Below the pieces are notes generated by a model. It had not been told where the DNA came from, did not search any database, and saw only the letters and a list, made by a program, of their open reading frames with translations. Below, one piece after another: positions 10,480 through 22,589 of a stretch of 64,000 nt of DNA. Position 1 is the stretch's first letter. Each line of letters starts with the position of its first letter. Position numbers and translations under genes: made by a program. Source of the stretch: Epiperipatus broadwayi (taxonomy: Eukaryota > Onychophora > Udeonychophora > Euonychophora > Peripatidae); contig JAQFVV010000455.1 of assembly GCA_028023455.1 (NCBI GenBank), forward strand, positions 1 through 64,000. The letters run 5' to 3'.

Positions 10480-11920
10480 ATGCAATAGGAAACAGTAGTA
10501 TAAATTTTCCTTAGATATCCCTATTGACAAACAATTTTATCAAAGAATTACTTAACCCATAAGAAAACACCCATATTTTTTTTAAATCTCTTCCTTAAGA
10601 GTACTAAATACTGAAAAATTTATGAGACAGAAAATAAAAATAATATTTCAAATAGCATCCATTTTTTTATGTTATTTAACAACTAATTTATTTTAAAGAC
10701 ATTTAAATATTGATAATTGGAATCCAAATATCTGTTCTTAATTAAAGCCAATGTTTTAAGCTCTTCTCTTTATTATTTTTCATTTTTGAAAAAAAAACAG
10801 CACTTTACACATAAAGATCCATTATATATCCCATGTTGTAGAATTGAAGAAATCATGGAACCCTTCCTATTGGTATATTATCTCTCTCCAATTTATTACT
10901 GATGTTTGTCACTCACATATACAGACAATAATCGCCATTGCTTATAACATATGTAGAAACCTTTTTCTCAACATATGAATAAATCACCTTCATTCTTTTC
11001 TTTGATTTTTAGTCTCACATTTTTAAAATTAAAAAAAAAAGGATAATATTAAAAGAAGATACCAAATCCATGCACAAGAAGATATTTTTAGGCTATATTG
11101 AGTTCTTTCTCATTTTTAATAATACAATGACATAACTTTTTTTTTTTCGTTTTTTCAAATTCTTTTACTCATTAATATATACTTGAAAATATTGGTTATT
11201 TTTAAAAATATAACCATTATTTGAAATTCCCATTTTGAAAAACATAACAATGAATTTAAATTAGAACTTGTAAATCACTTTAAAACATTAACGGATTTTA
11301 AAGATGATTCAGATTTGAAGGAAAGGAATGGAAAGATAAATGATACACTATTAAAATCTGCAACAAAGATAGTTCTCTTTCAAGACAATTTTATTTGACC
11401 TATGAATAAATACAAAGAAAGAACTGAAAATAGCTATGTGCGATTACAGAGTGATATATACAGAAAAAGACATATGAAAAATCAGTAAGATAACCATAAG
11501 TGTTAATAAAGTTCATTACCATTTGGATGTGAGGTGGTATCGATTGTTCGTCTTGTCTATATTCAAATTCAGGTGTTAATAGCCTTGTTTTGGTGAGCTA
11601 TGAGTGAAGAAATCTATTGTCCCTTAATTGTTGCTTTCTAATAGTCTATTTTGGGAGTGATTGATCAGGTGCTGTTTAAGCCAGTTGTGGGTTCCCAGGT
11701 TAGTATGGCCAAGTACGGATCTGCCTCTCTCTTGTCTGTCTTGAATGTTTTTAATTAGATTGAAGAAGCAGTTATTAAGTTCATCAGGTGATACCTTTTG
11801 ACAAAAAAGCACCATTGATTACTCTGGCTTCCACTGAGTGGCACTACTGCATGGAAAGTTTTGCCTATTTTAATAATGAAAATACATGATATTCAGTAAT
11901 TAATCTTTTATATATTAAAT
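10480..11920. other. AT-rich intergenic DNA, one unexplained higher-complexity patch
   Basis: Mostly AT-rich filler. A patch at about 11530-11830 is less AT-biased and has a 63-codon minus-strand frame (11624-11815, 'DELNNCFFNLIKNIQDR') that looks like a leftover of a longer coding repeat. It was not matched to a family with any confidence. Confidence 0.35.
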
Positions 11921-11924
11921 AATT

Positions 11925-12080
11925 ATGTAATTAGAAACACACCAGTAACCACCTAAACATTCACGATAAAGATAGTAATCAATATTTCTCACTGCTGTCA
12001 AGGCAACCTTCTCACCTTTTAATAGCAAAAATGGAAATTCACTCTTAACTAATGGTCCATTGAATATATATTATAATGGT
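11925..12080 (-). repeat. MITE family F2 fragment
   Basis: This block is the reverse complement of 28335-28500. Shared blocks on the minus strand are 'ggtgagaaggttgcc', 'ttgacagca(g/a)tgagaaatatt', 'actatctttat' and 'taattacataattat'. The last block also forms the inner part of the hairpin at 14.6 kb. Non-coding. Confidence 0.75.
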
Positions 12081-13985
12081 CAGGAAAAAAGTGAAATCTC
12101 CAGTCTTACTGTATCTGCCATACAGGGCGTCACTAGGTTAGTTGAACCTAGAAAATTTATAGAATAGACAGATACGCGCTGATAAGATCACGACTGCCAG
12201 CCCTAGTCACTAGCTCGAGTAGATGCAGAAACTTAATATATTTATTAAAATATATTTTTGATAAAGAATAATAAAAGCAATTACTGTCAGTATTAATAAC
12301 ACAAAAAGATTTTATTCACGTATATATATAATTGATGACACACAAACTCGCAAAATGATTATATAAAAAAAAATTATGTTTGTTTCATTACCATTTACTA
12401 TTATTTTATTTGTTTTAATTTTTATTTTTAATCTTAGAAATGTTGAGTATAGATGATCTACCCAGATGACACACTTGAAAGACTTTCAAACATTTGATTC
12501 CAGGCTAAAAGTCCGCAGCCACACCAACGCTCGCTTCCAGATATATATCAGCAACCAATGCAATGTGAACATGTTAGCAGAGAATCATGCTGACAGTAAT
12601 GTGCATCTGAACAGCATGATATTATTTGAGAAAACATGTTCTTCATCCAGTACAGGAAATGGATATCTGTCTGGTGAAGGAATCATGCATGTAATATAAT
12701 AAAACTAACACTTCATATGGATGGGAGAGCAGTCTATCTTGCCGTGCTTACCCTCCCAATCCATAGAGCTGAAATGGATCAATGGCACAGGAAATACGTC
12801 TGTGTCCATTTTAATGGTATGACTACCTTTTTGGGGTCATGCATTCAGTTGGGCTTGTCACCCTAGATGCTAACACACTTCACATTACATTGATATAAAT
12901 GTCCATATATCTCTCCACCAGCATTGACACAACTACAAAACAAATAGTCTGAAATCAAAAACCCCTTTAAAAAACTAACTTATATTTAAACAAGTCTAGC
13001 AGCCATCTACACTCAACCAACATTTAAATCATTTTAGTAATTTAATTCTAAAAAAAAAATCTTTAGTTTAAGGTTTTAAAATCATTTTAAAATGACACAT
13101 TATATTTAACTTATTTTTTTACTACAAATATTATTTAACCTACTTTTCTTTTAAATTCAATAATGCACAAATAACGATGTGTTTTCTATCTTTAAATTCG
13201 TTTGCAATAGCAACCCCCACCCTATTACAAACAGATCTTTTTATCATGAATAAATAATAAAAAATACAATACATATTTTAAGAGATTACATTTAAAACTT
13301 TAGCTATGACTTTTTAACATTGCAAGATTTAAAAAAAAAAAAGAAATAAAGTTCAGTTTTGCTCCAGAGAGAAAGTTTATAGTTCATTTTTAGAAACAAA
13401 TAAAGTTTGAAGATTTTAAATTTAAGAGAGTTTATATTTAGTTTTATCATTTATAAATTTATACCTTCCTTTGTCCGCAACGAAGATCTAATTTATTCAA
13501 GGGCCATTTCTTGCAGACGATGTCGATTTCTGAAGACTTATGACGCTTTATGAAGACAGTTCCACTGGTTCGATCCTGGGATCCATGGAGATGAAGGCTG
13601 CCTTCAGTCGGCCAAATCGAAGGAAGCCCATTGATGCTGATTACATTCTTAGTGATGGCGACAATAGCTTTTTAAAATTTTTCTACTTTCAGCAAAGACA
13701 ATTGAATTTAAAGTTTTAATTTTCTGATTCTCTCTCATTAATTATTTCTTTTGGATTTTTCTTTTATAGTCCTGAAGCATCTTATTTCTGAAATGCACAG
13801 ATCAATCAAACATATTTCATGTCTGTATTTTATTGGCTTATTGGGTTTGTGTCCAAGTAGATTTTGGGTTTGTGGCTAGGTAAGATTTTGGGTATTCCAC
13901 TGAGGTCTGTGTCCATATCTTTGGGTGGGAACTCATCTATTTCATAATAATCTTTTCAATGGTCATTTTGCCCTAAGGATCTGTT
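12081..13985. other. Intergenic DNA with two less AT-rich patches
   Basis: Two patches stand out. 12455-12900 has a 77-codon plus-strand frame with no recognised domain. 13470-13680 is GC-richer, holds 'ggttcgatcctggga' (a tRNA B-box-like string) and 'atggagatgaaggctgcc', and resembles neither neighbour. Either could be an exon or repeat remnant. No function is assigned. Confidence 0.3.
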
Positions 13986-14002
13986 TGTAATTTTTATTTT
14001 TA

Positions 14003-14108
14003 TTTTTTTCTCATGTGTCATAGCATCAGCCGGGAAGCGAACCCACTATCCTGGGGCAACTGCTAGTAAAGCAGCTGCCACTGACTTCTTGACCACCAAT
14101 GCTTGACG
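14003..14108 (-). mobile_element. Short tRNA-derived retroposon (SINE-like), copy 1
   Basis: Minus-strand order: 'gtcaagcattggtggtc' (A-box side), a tRNA-like body, 'gggttcgcttcccgg' (B box and T-arm), 'ctgatgctatgacacatgag', then an A-rich tail. It is flanked by a 14-bp direct repeat 'aatttttattttta' at 13989-14002 and 14109-14122, so it was inserted by LINE-type machinery. Its body is longer and more diverged than the copy at 31 kb. Confidence 0.75.
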
Positions 14109-14342
14109 AATTTTTATTTTTAAAATTAAAACTCTCATTATTTTTAAAATCAAAAGGTTTTTTTTATTATATTTTATTTAAAGATTAGAATCTTTGTTTC
14201 GATTATATAATTTTTTTAAAGCTTATTTTATTTCGATATTTAAATCAAACATTAATAAATTAATAATTCACTATTTGTGCATTTTGAACATTTATGCATT
14301 TAATTCACTATTAGATATTTACAAAAACATTACTTATTAGAA

Positions 14343-14382
14343 TTTAAATGTAACACACACACACACACACATATATATATAT
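14343..14382. repeat. (CA)n/(TA)n microsatellite
   Basis: A run of alternating CA then TA dinucleotides directly before the hairpin element at 14390. Confidence 0.8.
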
Positions 14383-14389
14383 CCTGTTA

Positions 14390-15207
14390 CAATATGGACA
14401 CTTAAAGATTGCAACTTGACCACAGGGAATGAAATATTGATACAATGAAATTTAAATAAACCTCTTTAAACATGAAATAAATATGTCCATGTAATGCAGA
14501 CTAATAAATAGTCAATTATAACATTACAAACAGCAATACTTTTTAATTGCTCATGTATTATTTAAATAATAAGTGAAATAAGCTTAAAGCTAAATTGGAT
14601 AATTATGTGGTTACTGGTTGGTTTCTAATTACATAATTATCCCATTTAGCTTTAAGATTATTTCACTTATTATTTAAATAATACATGAGCAGTTTAAAAG
14701 TATTGCAGTTTGTAATGCTATCATCAACCATTATCAATCCACTGCAGGATGAAGGTCTCTCTTCTCCACATCACCCCTGCACACTTTCTTATTTCATCCA
14801 TCCATCTCACATGTGATCTCTTTCTGGGTTTTTTACAATCTCTTGGAATCCAGTTTAAAATTTCAATTGTCCATCTATTATCATCTCTTCTAGCAATATT
14901 TCCAGCCCAACTCCATTTCAGTCTTTTAATTTTTTCAATGAGGTCAGTAACACCTCTTTGTTCTCTTACCCATACATTGCATTTTTGATCTCTTCTTGTT
15001 ACTCCCAACATGCACCTCTCCATACTTCTTTGAGTGGTCTGAAGTCTCTGTATTGCTCTTCTATTAAGTGTAATGCTATAAGTGACCATTTATTAATCTG
15101 CATTACATGGACATGATTATTTCATGTTTAAAGAGGTTTATTTAAATTTCATTGTATGAATATTTTATTCTCTGTGGTCAAGTTGCAATCTTTAAGTGTC
15201 CATATTG
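14390..15207. mobile_element. Hairpin MITE (F2-related) interrupted by a LINE tail
   Basis: The outer ends are inverted: 'caatatggacac' at 14390 and 'gtgtccatattg' ending at 15207. Arms continue inward through 'gattgcaacttgaccacag', 'aaataaacctctttaaacat' and 'catgtaatgcaga', then through inner arms (about 14522-14605 against 14630-14715) to a loop near 14606-14630. The right arm is cut in two by the RTE-like fragment at 14723-15068. Without that insert the element is about 450 bp. The inner arm block 'taattacataattat' recurs at 11.9 and 28.5 kb. Confidence 0.85.
14723..15068 (-). pseudogene. 5'-truncated RTE-like LINE, C-terminal fragment
   Basis: It encodes the last ~115 residues of an APE-endonuclease/reverse-transcriptase protein ('RAIQRLQTTQRSMERCMLG', 'RDQKCNVWVREQRGV', 'RLKWSWAGNIARRDDNRW', 'SHVRWMDEIRK', ending 'RRETFILQWIDNG'), the usual C-terminus of RTE-type elements. 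The first codons of the visible open frame (MVTYSIT, to 15089) come from the host MITE, not the LINE. The 3' tail is 'tgataatggttgatg'-like. An 11-bp direct repeat 'tgtaatgctat' lies on both sides (near 14712-14722 and 15069-15080). It is an insertion truncated at its 5' end during reverse transcription. Confidence 0.85.
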
Positions 15208-16666
15208 AAGCTGGAAATATAGTACATATTTCTGCTTCACCTAGTGCCAATGTCATCAGCACTAGTCTGGGTTTGAACCCAATCCTTATTAACTGACACC
15301 CACCTCATATTAGGTGGTAGTATATTTATAATTATTATAATCTTTTGATTAATTTGTATTTTATGATTAACTAACCTTTTTATATTAGTTCATTTATTTT
15401 ATATTTGTAAAAATGTATATTGTGTTTATTTTATCAAATTGAATTGAATCCTAGATATCTATAAAATGTTACAAATATTTCAAATTCTTTATTAAAGTTC
15501 ATATTCTTCAATAAATCAGTTGGTAACATTTTATATTTATATTTTAATCAATGTACACTTGAGAATCAATTATTTAAACAATGTAATATTTTTAAGAAAT
15601 ATTTTGTAAAAGTTTATACCAAATACGTTTGAAAGTCATTGTACCAAATTTTTCTGAATAAAATCTACATTTTGTTAATCTAAACCATAATTAAATAGAT
15701 TTTGTTAGTACAATGACTGATAAACTTAATATGCTTGTTGTTGTTGTTTTTTTAATTAGCAAATGAACCCTTGGGCATGTTCATGCAGAGTTAGAGATTT
15801 TCCCTCCAAAGTGGCACCAACCTCACAGAACTGCTGAGAGCAGTTACAATTGGTGGAGGTCAGTGTAGATTTAATTCTTTAGATAAGACCAGAACACATA
15901 AATATTGAAAAATTTGATTAGGGATTATTGTTGAGTTTACTGAAGAGAAGTGATTAATCTATATACAAGACATCGTGCCTAAAAGAATGGCTGGCTAAAA
16001 GATCGACCTTGCTTCCCGGAGCTCTGTTTCACCAGCTCATAAATGCCATCCAGTGCTGTCAACATCTAGCCGGAGCCTGTCTGTGTCAAGTAAACCTGCT
16101 AATACTCTGACTGTAACTGCCTCTGTCAAGCCATGAAACATCTTCTAATAGGTATATTATTATAATCTCCAATTTGCTGCAAGCCACTGATTTTATTTCA
16201 CTTGTTTAAATCAATATTAATTTATATATTTTATATATCTGTGTAATGTTTATATGGCTTGGTTTAAAATGCGTTTTTTAATTTTATTCAATTTAAAATA
16301 TCAATTCTTATAAAATTTTACATTATTTTGATGCGGCAAATTAAATTAATTTTTGTCAGTTTGTTTAGATTATTTGACTTACTGAAATGGCCAACTACAA
16401 AATTCAATGACCTATTAACTTTAAATCCTCCCCCTGTTATTTTTTTTTAAATTTAAAAATCATTACAAGAAGACTTGTAAATTAATTAATAGAAAGCTCA
16501 TTTAGTTTTGTACCTCATATATATATTTATTTGAATGATTGAAATTATTTTAAAAGTATCTTACTATTACCTCCAATTTAAAATAGCCCTGTAATTATTT
16601 CTGAAAGAATAAATAATTTTAGTGAATCAATTAAGTAAAATTTATCATAGAATTTTATCAGTATAT
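15206..16666 (+). repeat. Duplicated non-coding unit, copy 1, left part
   Basis: It begins 'tgaagctggaaatatag' and matches 24636-25007 plus 25788-26860 at very high similarity by eye, with scattered substitutions. Copy 2 lacks a ~25-bp stretch here (near 15935-15960) and carries a 780-bp insertion at the position of 15575. The block includes 'gggtttgaacccaatcc' and 'caccagctcataaatgcc'. No coding frame. Confidence 0.9.
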
Positions 16667-19211
16667 GCTGGCTTCACCATTCACTGTGGACTAAGACCCT
16701 AAGTCCAGCCACAGTGAATGTATGTTTCTTTTTCAAACTAAATTTATCGTTTTCTCAAATAGTTGCCTAAATTAAAAGATTTAATAAAATAAAATATAGA
16801 AAGTTAAAATTATAATTGCAATTATTTATTAAATATATTTGGTAGAATTTGATGAATTTCTTAATTAAATAGAATCCATTAAAAAAAGGAATTTAATTAG
16901 TAAAACATTTTTCTGAATTAGATAAAAATAGATAACAGGAAAAATTTGAAACAACGGGCATGATTTGCTACTAATTAGCAGATTAAAAACATAATGGAAA
17001 AAGGGTATAAATAAAGAACTTTTCTTTTGTTCTTGGTCTTATGCTTGCGGGTAACCAGTGCTGAAGGTCAGAGGGAAAATCTTAAAAATTTTGTTGGAAG
17101 AAATTTTGCTGAAAAATTAGACAATATAGCAAACTCTTGCTTGCTGTACTTACTTGAAGCTGCACTCTAATTTTCGGCATATAAATAAAAATCCAGAAAT
17201 GTGTTGCTCTGCAAAAATGCAGGAGTAACCTCTTTTGCCTTCGTTCTCCTAAGCTGTTCCTGAGGTCGGAGTCGTAATCATGTAAGCCAGCCAGAGAACA
17301 AAAGTATTTGCCCTGTATCCGTGAAAAAAAAATCTGCCCTCAAAAACATGGAAAAACAAATTTGAAGAACCGAGAAGACCTGCGGGGAAACATCAAATGA
17401 ACTCATTTTGACCCACCCATCTAGTTACCGGTAACATTCCCATAAATTATTAAAATATCTTTGTAATTTGCAAATTCAATGTATATTTATGCTTTTCTAT
17501 ATATATATCTGTTTTTTTTAAATCTATGTATTCGAGTCTTGTGAAATTATATTTCATTAATTGCTTTTTTTTTCTTTAAATACTTTAATGGGTGGTAGGG
17601 TTATTACATATAATGGCAGCAGTAATTCTTATTAATTTAATTGAAAATTGCTTTGTTTAACTTTCCGCCATTATACTCCTGTAATCAAGTTATTTATTTT
17701 ATATAAATATTTATTTAGAAAGAAAAAGAAGCAAATCATAGAAAGTGCAAAACTCTATTTTAAAATCAAGATTTAAATTGCTAGATATTCTATTATAAAA
17801 CTTTCCAAACTTTAACTTAGTTTTTTTTATATACATATAAAAGAAAGATCCTTATCAAATGCCAGTATATTTTAGTCAATGAAGGGTTACAAATTTAAAG
17901 TTATATTTTAAAGAGCGTGAAATAAAACGTTCGCATTTATATTTTAGTACTAAGAGAGAGTACATTTTGACAATATGTATTAAAAAATTATTAAATAGCA
18001 TTGGCTTCATGGTGAATGGGTTAAATTTCAACTAAATAAATAAAATATCCGCCCACTTGTTCTTTTTATTAATTCAAATTTTATAAAGGCGAAGTTACTA
18101 TTTTTCTGCAGATTTTCAGTGATAGTTAAGCTTTCCTAAGATATATATTTTGCAGAGGGTTTCTTTTTTAAATTTAAAGGTCGTTGACCATATTTATATG
18201 GTATCGTGCCTCGGGTGATCTACTGGGCCACTCAGCATAAATTACAGTGCTTCTTTTGCCAAGTTTGCTTAGATTAACATACCTACATTCGGACCTTCTG
18301 AAAAATAAATAAATTGTTTGGGATCTCATGTTGATCTCAGTTCCTTAAATGTACGTAACTGGACATAAACAACAAAAACTCCGATCCTGAATCCAGGTAA
18401 CACATTTCGCGAACGGATTCCATTTTTCTCTCTAACCTAGTTTAGAGATGGAGAGCTATCCAGTCTTGTGTTAACCTCTTGGTAACTGTTATGTCTCGAG
18501 CCTCACAGCCCACTATATGCTATCGCCTGTGTGCATGGTCTTAAATATTTATATTTATTAGGAAATCTTTTTCAAAATATCATCGAAATGTTTCAATTAT
18601 AGCTGGAAATTCCTGTTGGGGTCACTTTATCATTCTTCTTAAATCATAAGTAGGGTGGTGATTTAAACCTGTCCAAAGTGTTAAGTTGAGTTTGACCACC
18701 TATTTATTTCTATGTTCTCCAACCACAGAGTTAATGAATCATCTCTCTCTCTTGATTTCTTTTACGTAACACTTCCATTGGCTGAAATATTTTAAAGAAA
18801 GAAATGATAATGTAAAATTTTGTCTGTTCTTATCATTACGATCAATAGATCTTTCAAATATGTCTATCTGGTTGCAGTGAAAATAGCCTGTGACACTATT
18901 AATAAAACATTGTATGAATTCTTTTAATGTAAATAATAAAAGTTTGTGTTATCTTTCATTCACTATAAATAAAACCACTTAGTATTGTTTTCTTTTGTAA
19001 CATACGTATGTACATCTGATCATTATATATGTAAAAATTCCCTTTCGGGGTCTTTTTTCTCCCTAACCACCGGGCATACATTAAGATTAAATTCTAGTGA
19101 GGTTTGGGGAGTAAGTCGTTTAGTAGCAATCTAGAGGAGTAGGTGAGGTTCGAACCCCCTCTATCTACATCTCTAGGTTAGGTTAAAGCAGCTCTACTTT
19201 TCTTATCGTTA
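16667..19211. other. 2.55-kb segment present only in duplication copy 1
   Basis: It is absent from the corresponding point in copy 2 (26862) and bounded by direct repeats 'cagtatat' at 16659-16666 and 19212-19219. It starts with a strong stem-loop (16678-16720, 'cattcactgtgg' against 'ccacagtgaatg'). Near its right end is 'gaggttcgaacccc' (about 19146), a B-box-like string. No coding region and no terminal inverted repeats were found. It is either an insertion with 8-bp target duplication or ancestral sequence deleted from copy 2. Confidence 0.6.
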
Positions 19212-20693
19212 CAGTATATATATATATATATATTTCATACATATATTTTATTTGTCAGAAAATATTAAAATTATGATTTACAATTTATTAGTTTGATATT
19301 TAATGCCCATCTATGTTAATTAAAGACAAGTCCTATTTTGTAATCTTCCGTGATGAGTGGGGAAAACAATTTTATATTTTAGTTTTAATTCTTGCCTTTC
19401 TTTTTGTAATATAATTTACTATTCATTCATTAATGACCTAACGTTTCTGGGACTTTACATTATATCAGGGAGCCAATGATTTTAATCAGGATTTATTATT
19501 TTGTTAATGGTACACTATCTATCTATATACATCTAAGGCATTGTGTATTTATAGTTACAACCATTTCTTTTTGTTATTCTTGCTTTGCTACAAACCTCTT
19601 AGGACCTTCGGAAATTTAACTGACCAGTCCAATCTTTCACACTCCCTCAAAGTAGACATAGTTCATACCAAGGAATCCATTTTCGGCATTGCCATTTAAA
19701 ATATGTGTTTAGGAAGTCCAGCACATCAAAAATATTTTATTATTATTCAGAGACATGCTTTGGCTAGAGGGCCAACATTTCTCTTATCTATCTGTACATA
19801 TCAGGAATTTCTTTTAGCAAAGCCACCTCATTTATTTTGTTGTAATCTATAATAGCATACTGCCTTCTTCATCATTTTATATCTTTATTTAGCAAACCTG
19901 AAATGCTCTCTGCCATGTTGGCACGTCCTTTACAAACAAATTTTGTAATTATTTAAATCTGACTGTATAATTGTCAATTATTTATTTAAGAACTATTTTG
20001 CTTCCAACACTCATTATATACAAATGATTTTAAATGTAATAGTGTTTTAAATGCCCATCTTTCATATTTTGTAATATATATATAAAACAAATTTATTTGT
20101 AATATCTTATTTTATTGCTGATTGGTTTTTGGCCGGCCAATTAACAAACTTTTACATTGTTTGTCAAAGCCACATCAAAACGAATTAAAGAAAATAACCA
20201 AGTTGTATAAACAAAGACTACTTATTTTGTACTAAATTCTTTAATAAATTCCTATAATATTGTCATTTAAATAAGCTTAGTTTGTCATCACTCCCAATCT
20301 CTAAGGTTAATTACTCTATTTATTTAAATATTTCTTTGATTTAAATTCACTTCTTTGTAATGTTGCCATAAAGAATTATCATTATTATGGTTCAAACCAT
20401 TAGTAATTGATCGGATCATATCTGTACCGTTCTGCAATCGTCAGAATCCATTAAAACCCATTATTATTTTGAGTCGCTATGTGAACCATGACCTCCAGCT
20501 GGGATGGAATAAAACCAAGCACTGCTAGTGTCATCACAAACGTTATCCATTAGTCAGAGAGGCAATAGTTTAGGCAAGTAGGTTAGGATTCATCCTTGTA
20601 CCTGACATATGTATCTTGTGCAAGGTTGGATTCAAGGTACTTTTGCTTGGATTATTGATCTTGTTGAATGAATACACGATTTTGACCGGCACA
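19212..20693 (+). repeat. Duplicated non-coding unit, copy 1, right part
   Basis: Matches 26855-28332 almost base for base, including 'ttggccggccaa' (near 20129; 27768 in copy 2) and the end 'ttgaccggcaca'. Homology stops abruptly at that end in both copies, which marks the right edge of the repeat unit. No coding region. One open frame in copy 2 is closed by an indel here, which argues against coding function. Confidence 0.9.
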
Positions 20694-21099
20694 GAGGCTG
20701 CGTTTTTTTTTTCTGAGTTTGGATGCCCAATCGTGGCGCCTGTAATTATTCCCTCACCCTGAATAATTCATTAGCTATATGTGTATAATTTGCTATATAT
20801 AATTTAATATATACATAATTTTCCAGAATATAAAATGATTTAGCTTTGTGGTATTGATTTTATAAAATCAAATACTGTTTGTTAATAAATTAAATAGGAA
20901 TACCATGTTTTCCATCCATAGTTGTAATTTTTTTTGATAAACAGATTAATTAAAAGTGAAAACTCATATGGTTAAATAGATTGTATAAAATATGAAAGTA
21001 GTTTGAACTACTACTATATTAATGTATATGTAAGTTTTTTTTTTACTTCTGAGTTTTGTTATGTAGAAAGTTTTTTTTTTCTACTTTTCTCCTGTGTTT

Positions 21100-22060
21100 G
21101 CTAAGAACGAGAAATATTTGTATAGAATTTTTTTTCTTGTTAATTGAGTTTATAATGTTGTGATTATTTTTAAAAAAAGTGTAAAGAATTTGACACGTAT
21201 ATGGATTTTTTTTTTTTCAACTTGTTTTCCAAAGTTTTTTCTTTCTTTTCCAATAATGTATAGTATTACGTAATGTATATAGATGTATGTGTGTATAAAA
21301 TCTATGTACTTGTATATGTAGCGCTGCTTATATATGTACATGGGTGTGTATGTGTGATGTGTAGGAACAGATGTGTTTGAAAATTTTATATGTATTGCAT
21401 TACTATATATTTTCTTGGAAACCCATATGTGTGGAAAAATTGTGTTGTATCTCAAGCATAAAAGCTTGAAAAGTTTTTCCCCAATATAGATGTACATTTT
21501 TTTTCTGGATTTGACAGTTGAAAAAATATTCATATCACCAAATGATATTTCATAGATACAGTTGTATATATTCGGATCAATATATTTAAAAATTGGTTTA
21601 GTTCACCTAATTTATGTATGTGCTCTTAAGTTTAACAGTTTTCTCTTAATGTTAGATTTATACCAAACTCAAACTATGTAAAATAAATCATAAAAGAAGG
21701 TCAAAGTGATGTAAAGTTTTTTTTCATGAGTGTCAAAAAAAACCCCAAAGACTGTGTTTTACAACCATAAAATGTTGTGCGAAAAGTTTTTTTTTTTTTA
21801 AATGCAAAGATATAACTATAAGTGTAAAAGTTTTGCTAGCTGTGGTACCTGGTTTTTCAACCATATAGATATTTTGTAAAAGTTTTTTTTTTTTAAACCC
21901 ATGTATTACAACCATATGTAGATCTTTTTTTTTGTATCTGGTTTTACATGCACACATGAATTTGTTTTCTGTTTTCATGTGTTTAAAAAAAATGTTTAAA
22001 GCCCATGTACTACATCCATAAGCCTTATGTGTAAAAGGTGGTAATAAGATGTATTTAATG
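21100..22060 (+). pseudogene. Possible decayed C2H2 zinc-finger array
   Basis: T-rich sequence with repeated fragments resembling C2H2 finger modules: 'ggaaacccatatgtgtgg' (EKPYxC-like, 21410), 'tgcgaaaagttttt' (C-x-K-S-F-like, 21779), 'tgtaaaagttttgct' (21824), 'aaccatatagatattttgt' (KPY..IC-like, 21859) and 'tgtatctggttttacatgc' (S-V-S-G-x-x-T-like, 21936). Spacing is irregular and poly-T runs have destroyed all reading frames, so no finger is intact. Cephalopod genomes carry large C2H2 expansions, which makes a relic plausible. It could equally be chance in low-complexity DNA. Confidence 0.3.
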
Positions 22061-22589
22061 TTTATTCATATGGGCATACTGTGTTAACAATCAATAAAAA
22101 TACATATTTTGTTTTTATATACATACCTGTTTTTTTATATTTATTATACTGTAGAGCTATCTGTAAGTGTTATATTATTGCTGACCTTGATAACAGGCGC
22201 CCTGGTGTAGGGAATAGAGTACCTATTACCATTATAAATTTGTTATCAAGTTCAAAATAAATAAATAAAAAACCGTGGTAATTCTTGGCAACAATTTTTT
22301 TTTTTTATATATATGAGATTTGGAGAGTGAAGAATTTTATAACTGGTGTAATATATAATAAAATTGTAAGCAATGTAATATTCATAACAACAAGATTATG
22401 TATTAAATTTTGAAAATAATGATTTTTTTTAAGTCCATTTCAGAGGCAAGGCATGACCAAGGGTGACCAGCTAGAAAAAAAAAGAAAAACAAAAAAAACA
22501 AATCAGTCATTCTCATGATCAAGTAAAATTTTTTGTTGAAGTTGAAACAATTATTTAATTATCCAGCTTAAAACAGTCAGAAACTTAGT

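Noticed and set aside
12466-12699. 77-codon plus-strand frame as a gene
   Set aside because: No recognisable domain and no splice or start context strong enough; kept only as an unexplained patch.
19020-19200. tRNA-like SINE around 'gaggttcgaacccc'
   Set aside because: Only a B-box-like string is present; neither orientation gives an A box at proper distance or paired stems.
21150-21533. 127-codon minus-strand frame rich in Tyr/Ile/Lys
   Set aside because: AT-driven low-complexity sequence with no domain; the plus strand gives a better explanation.
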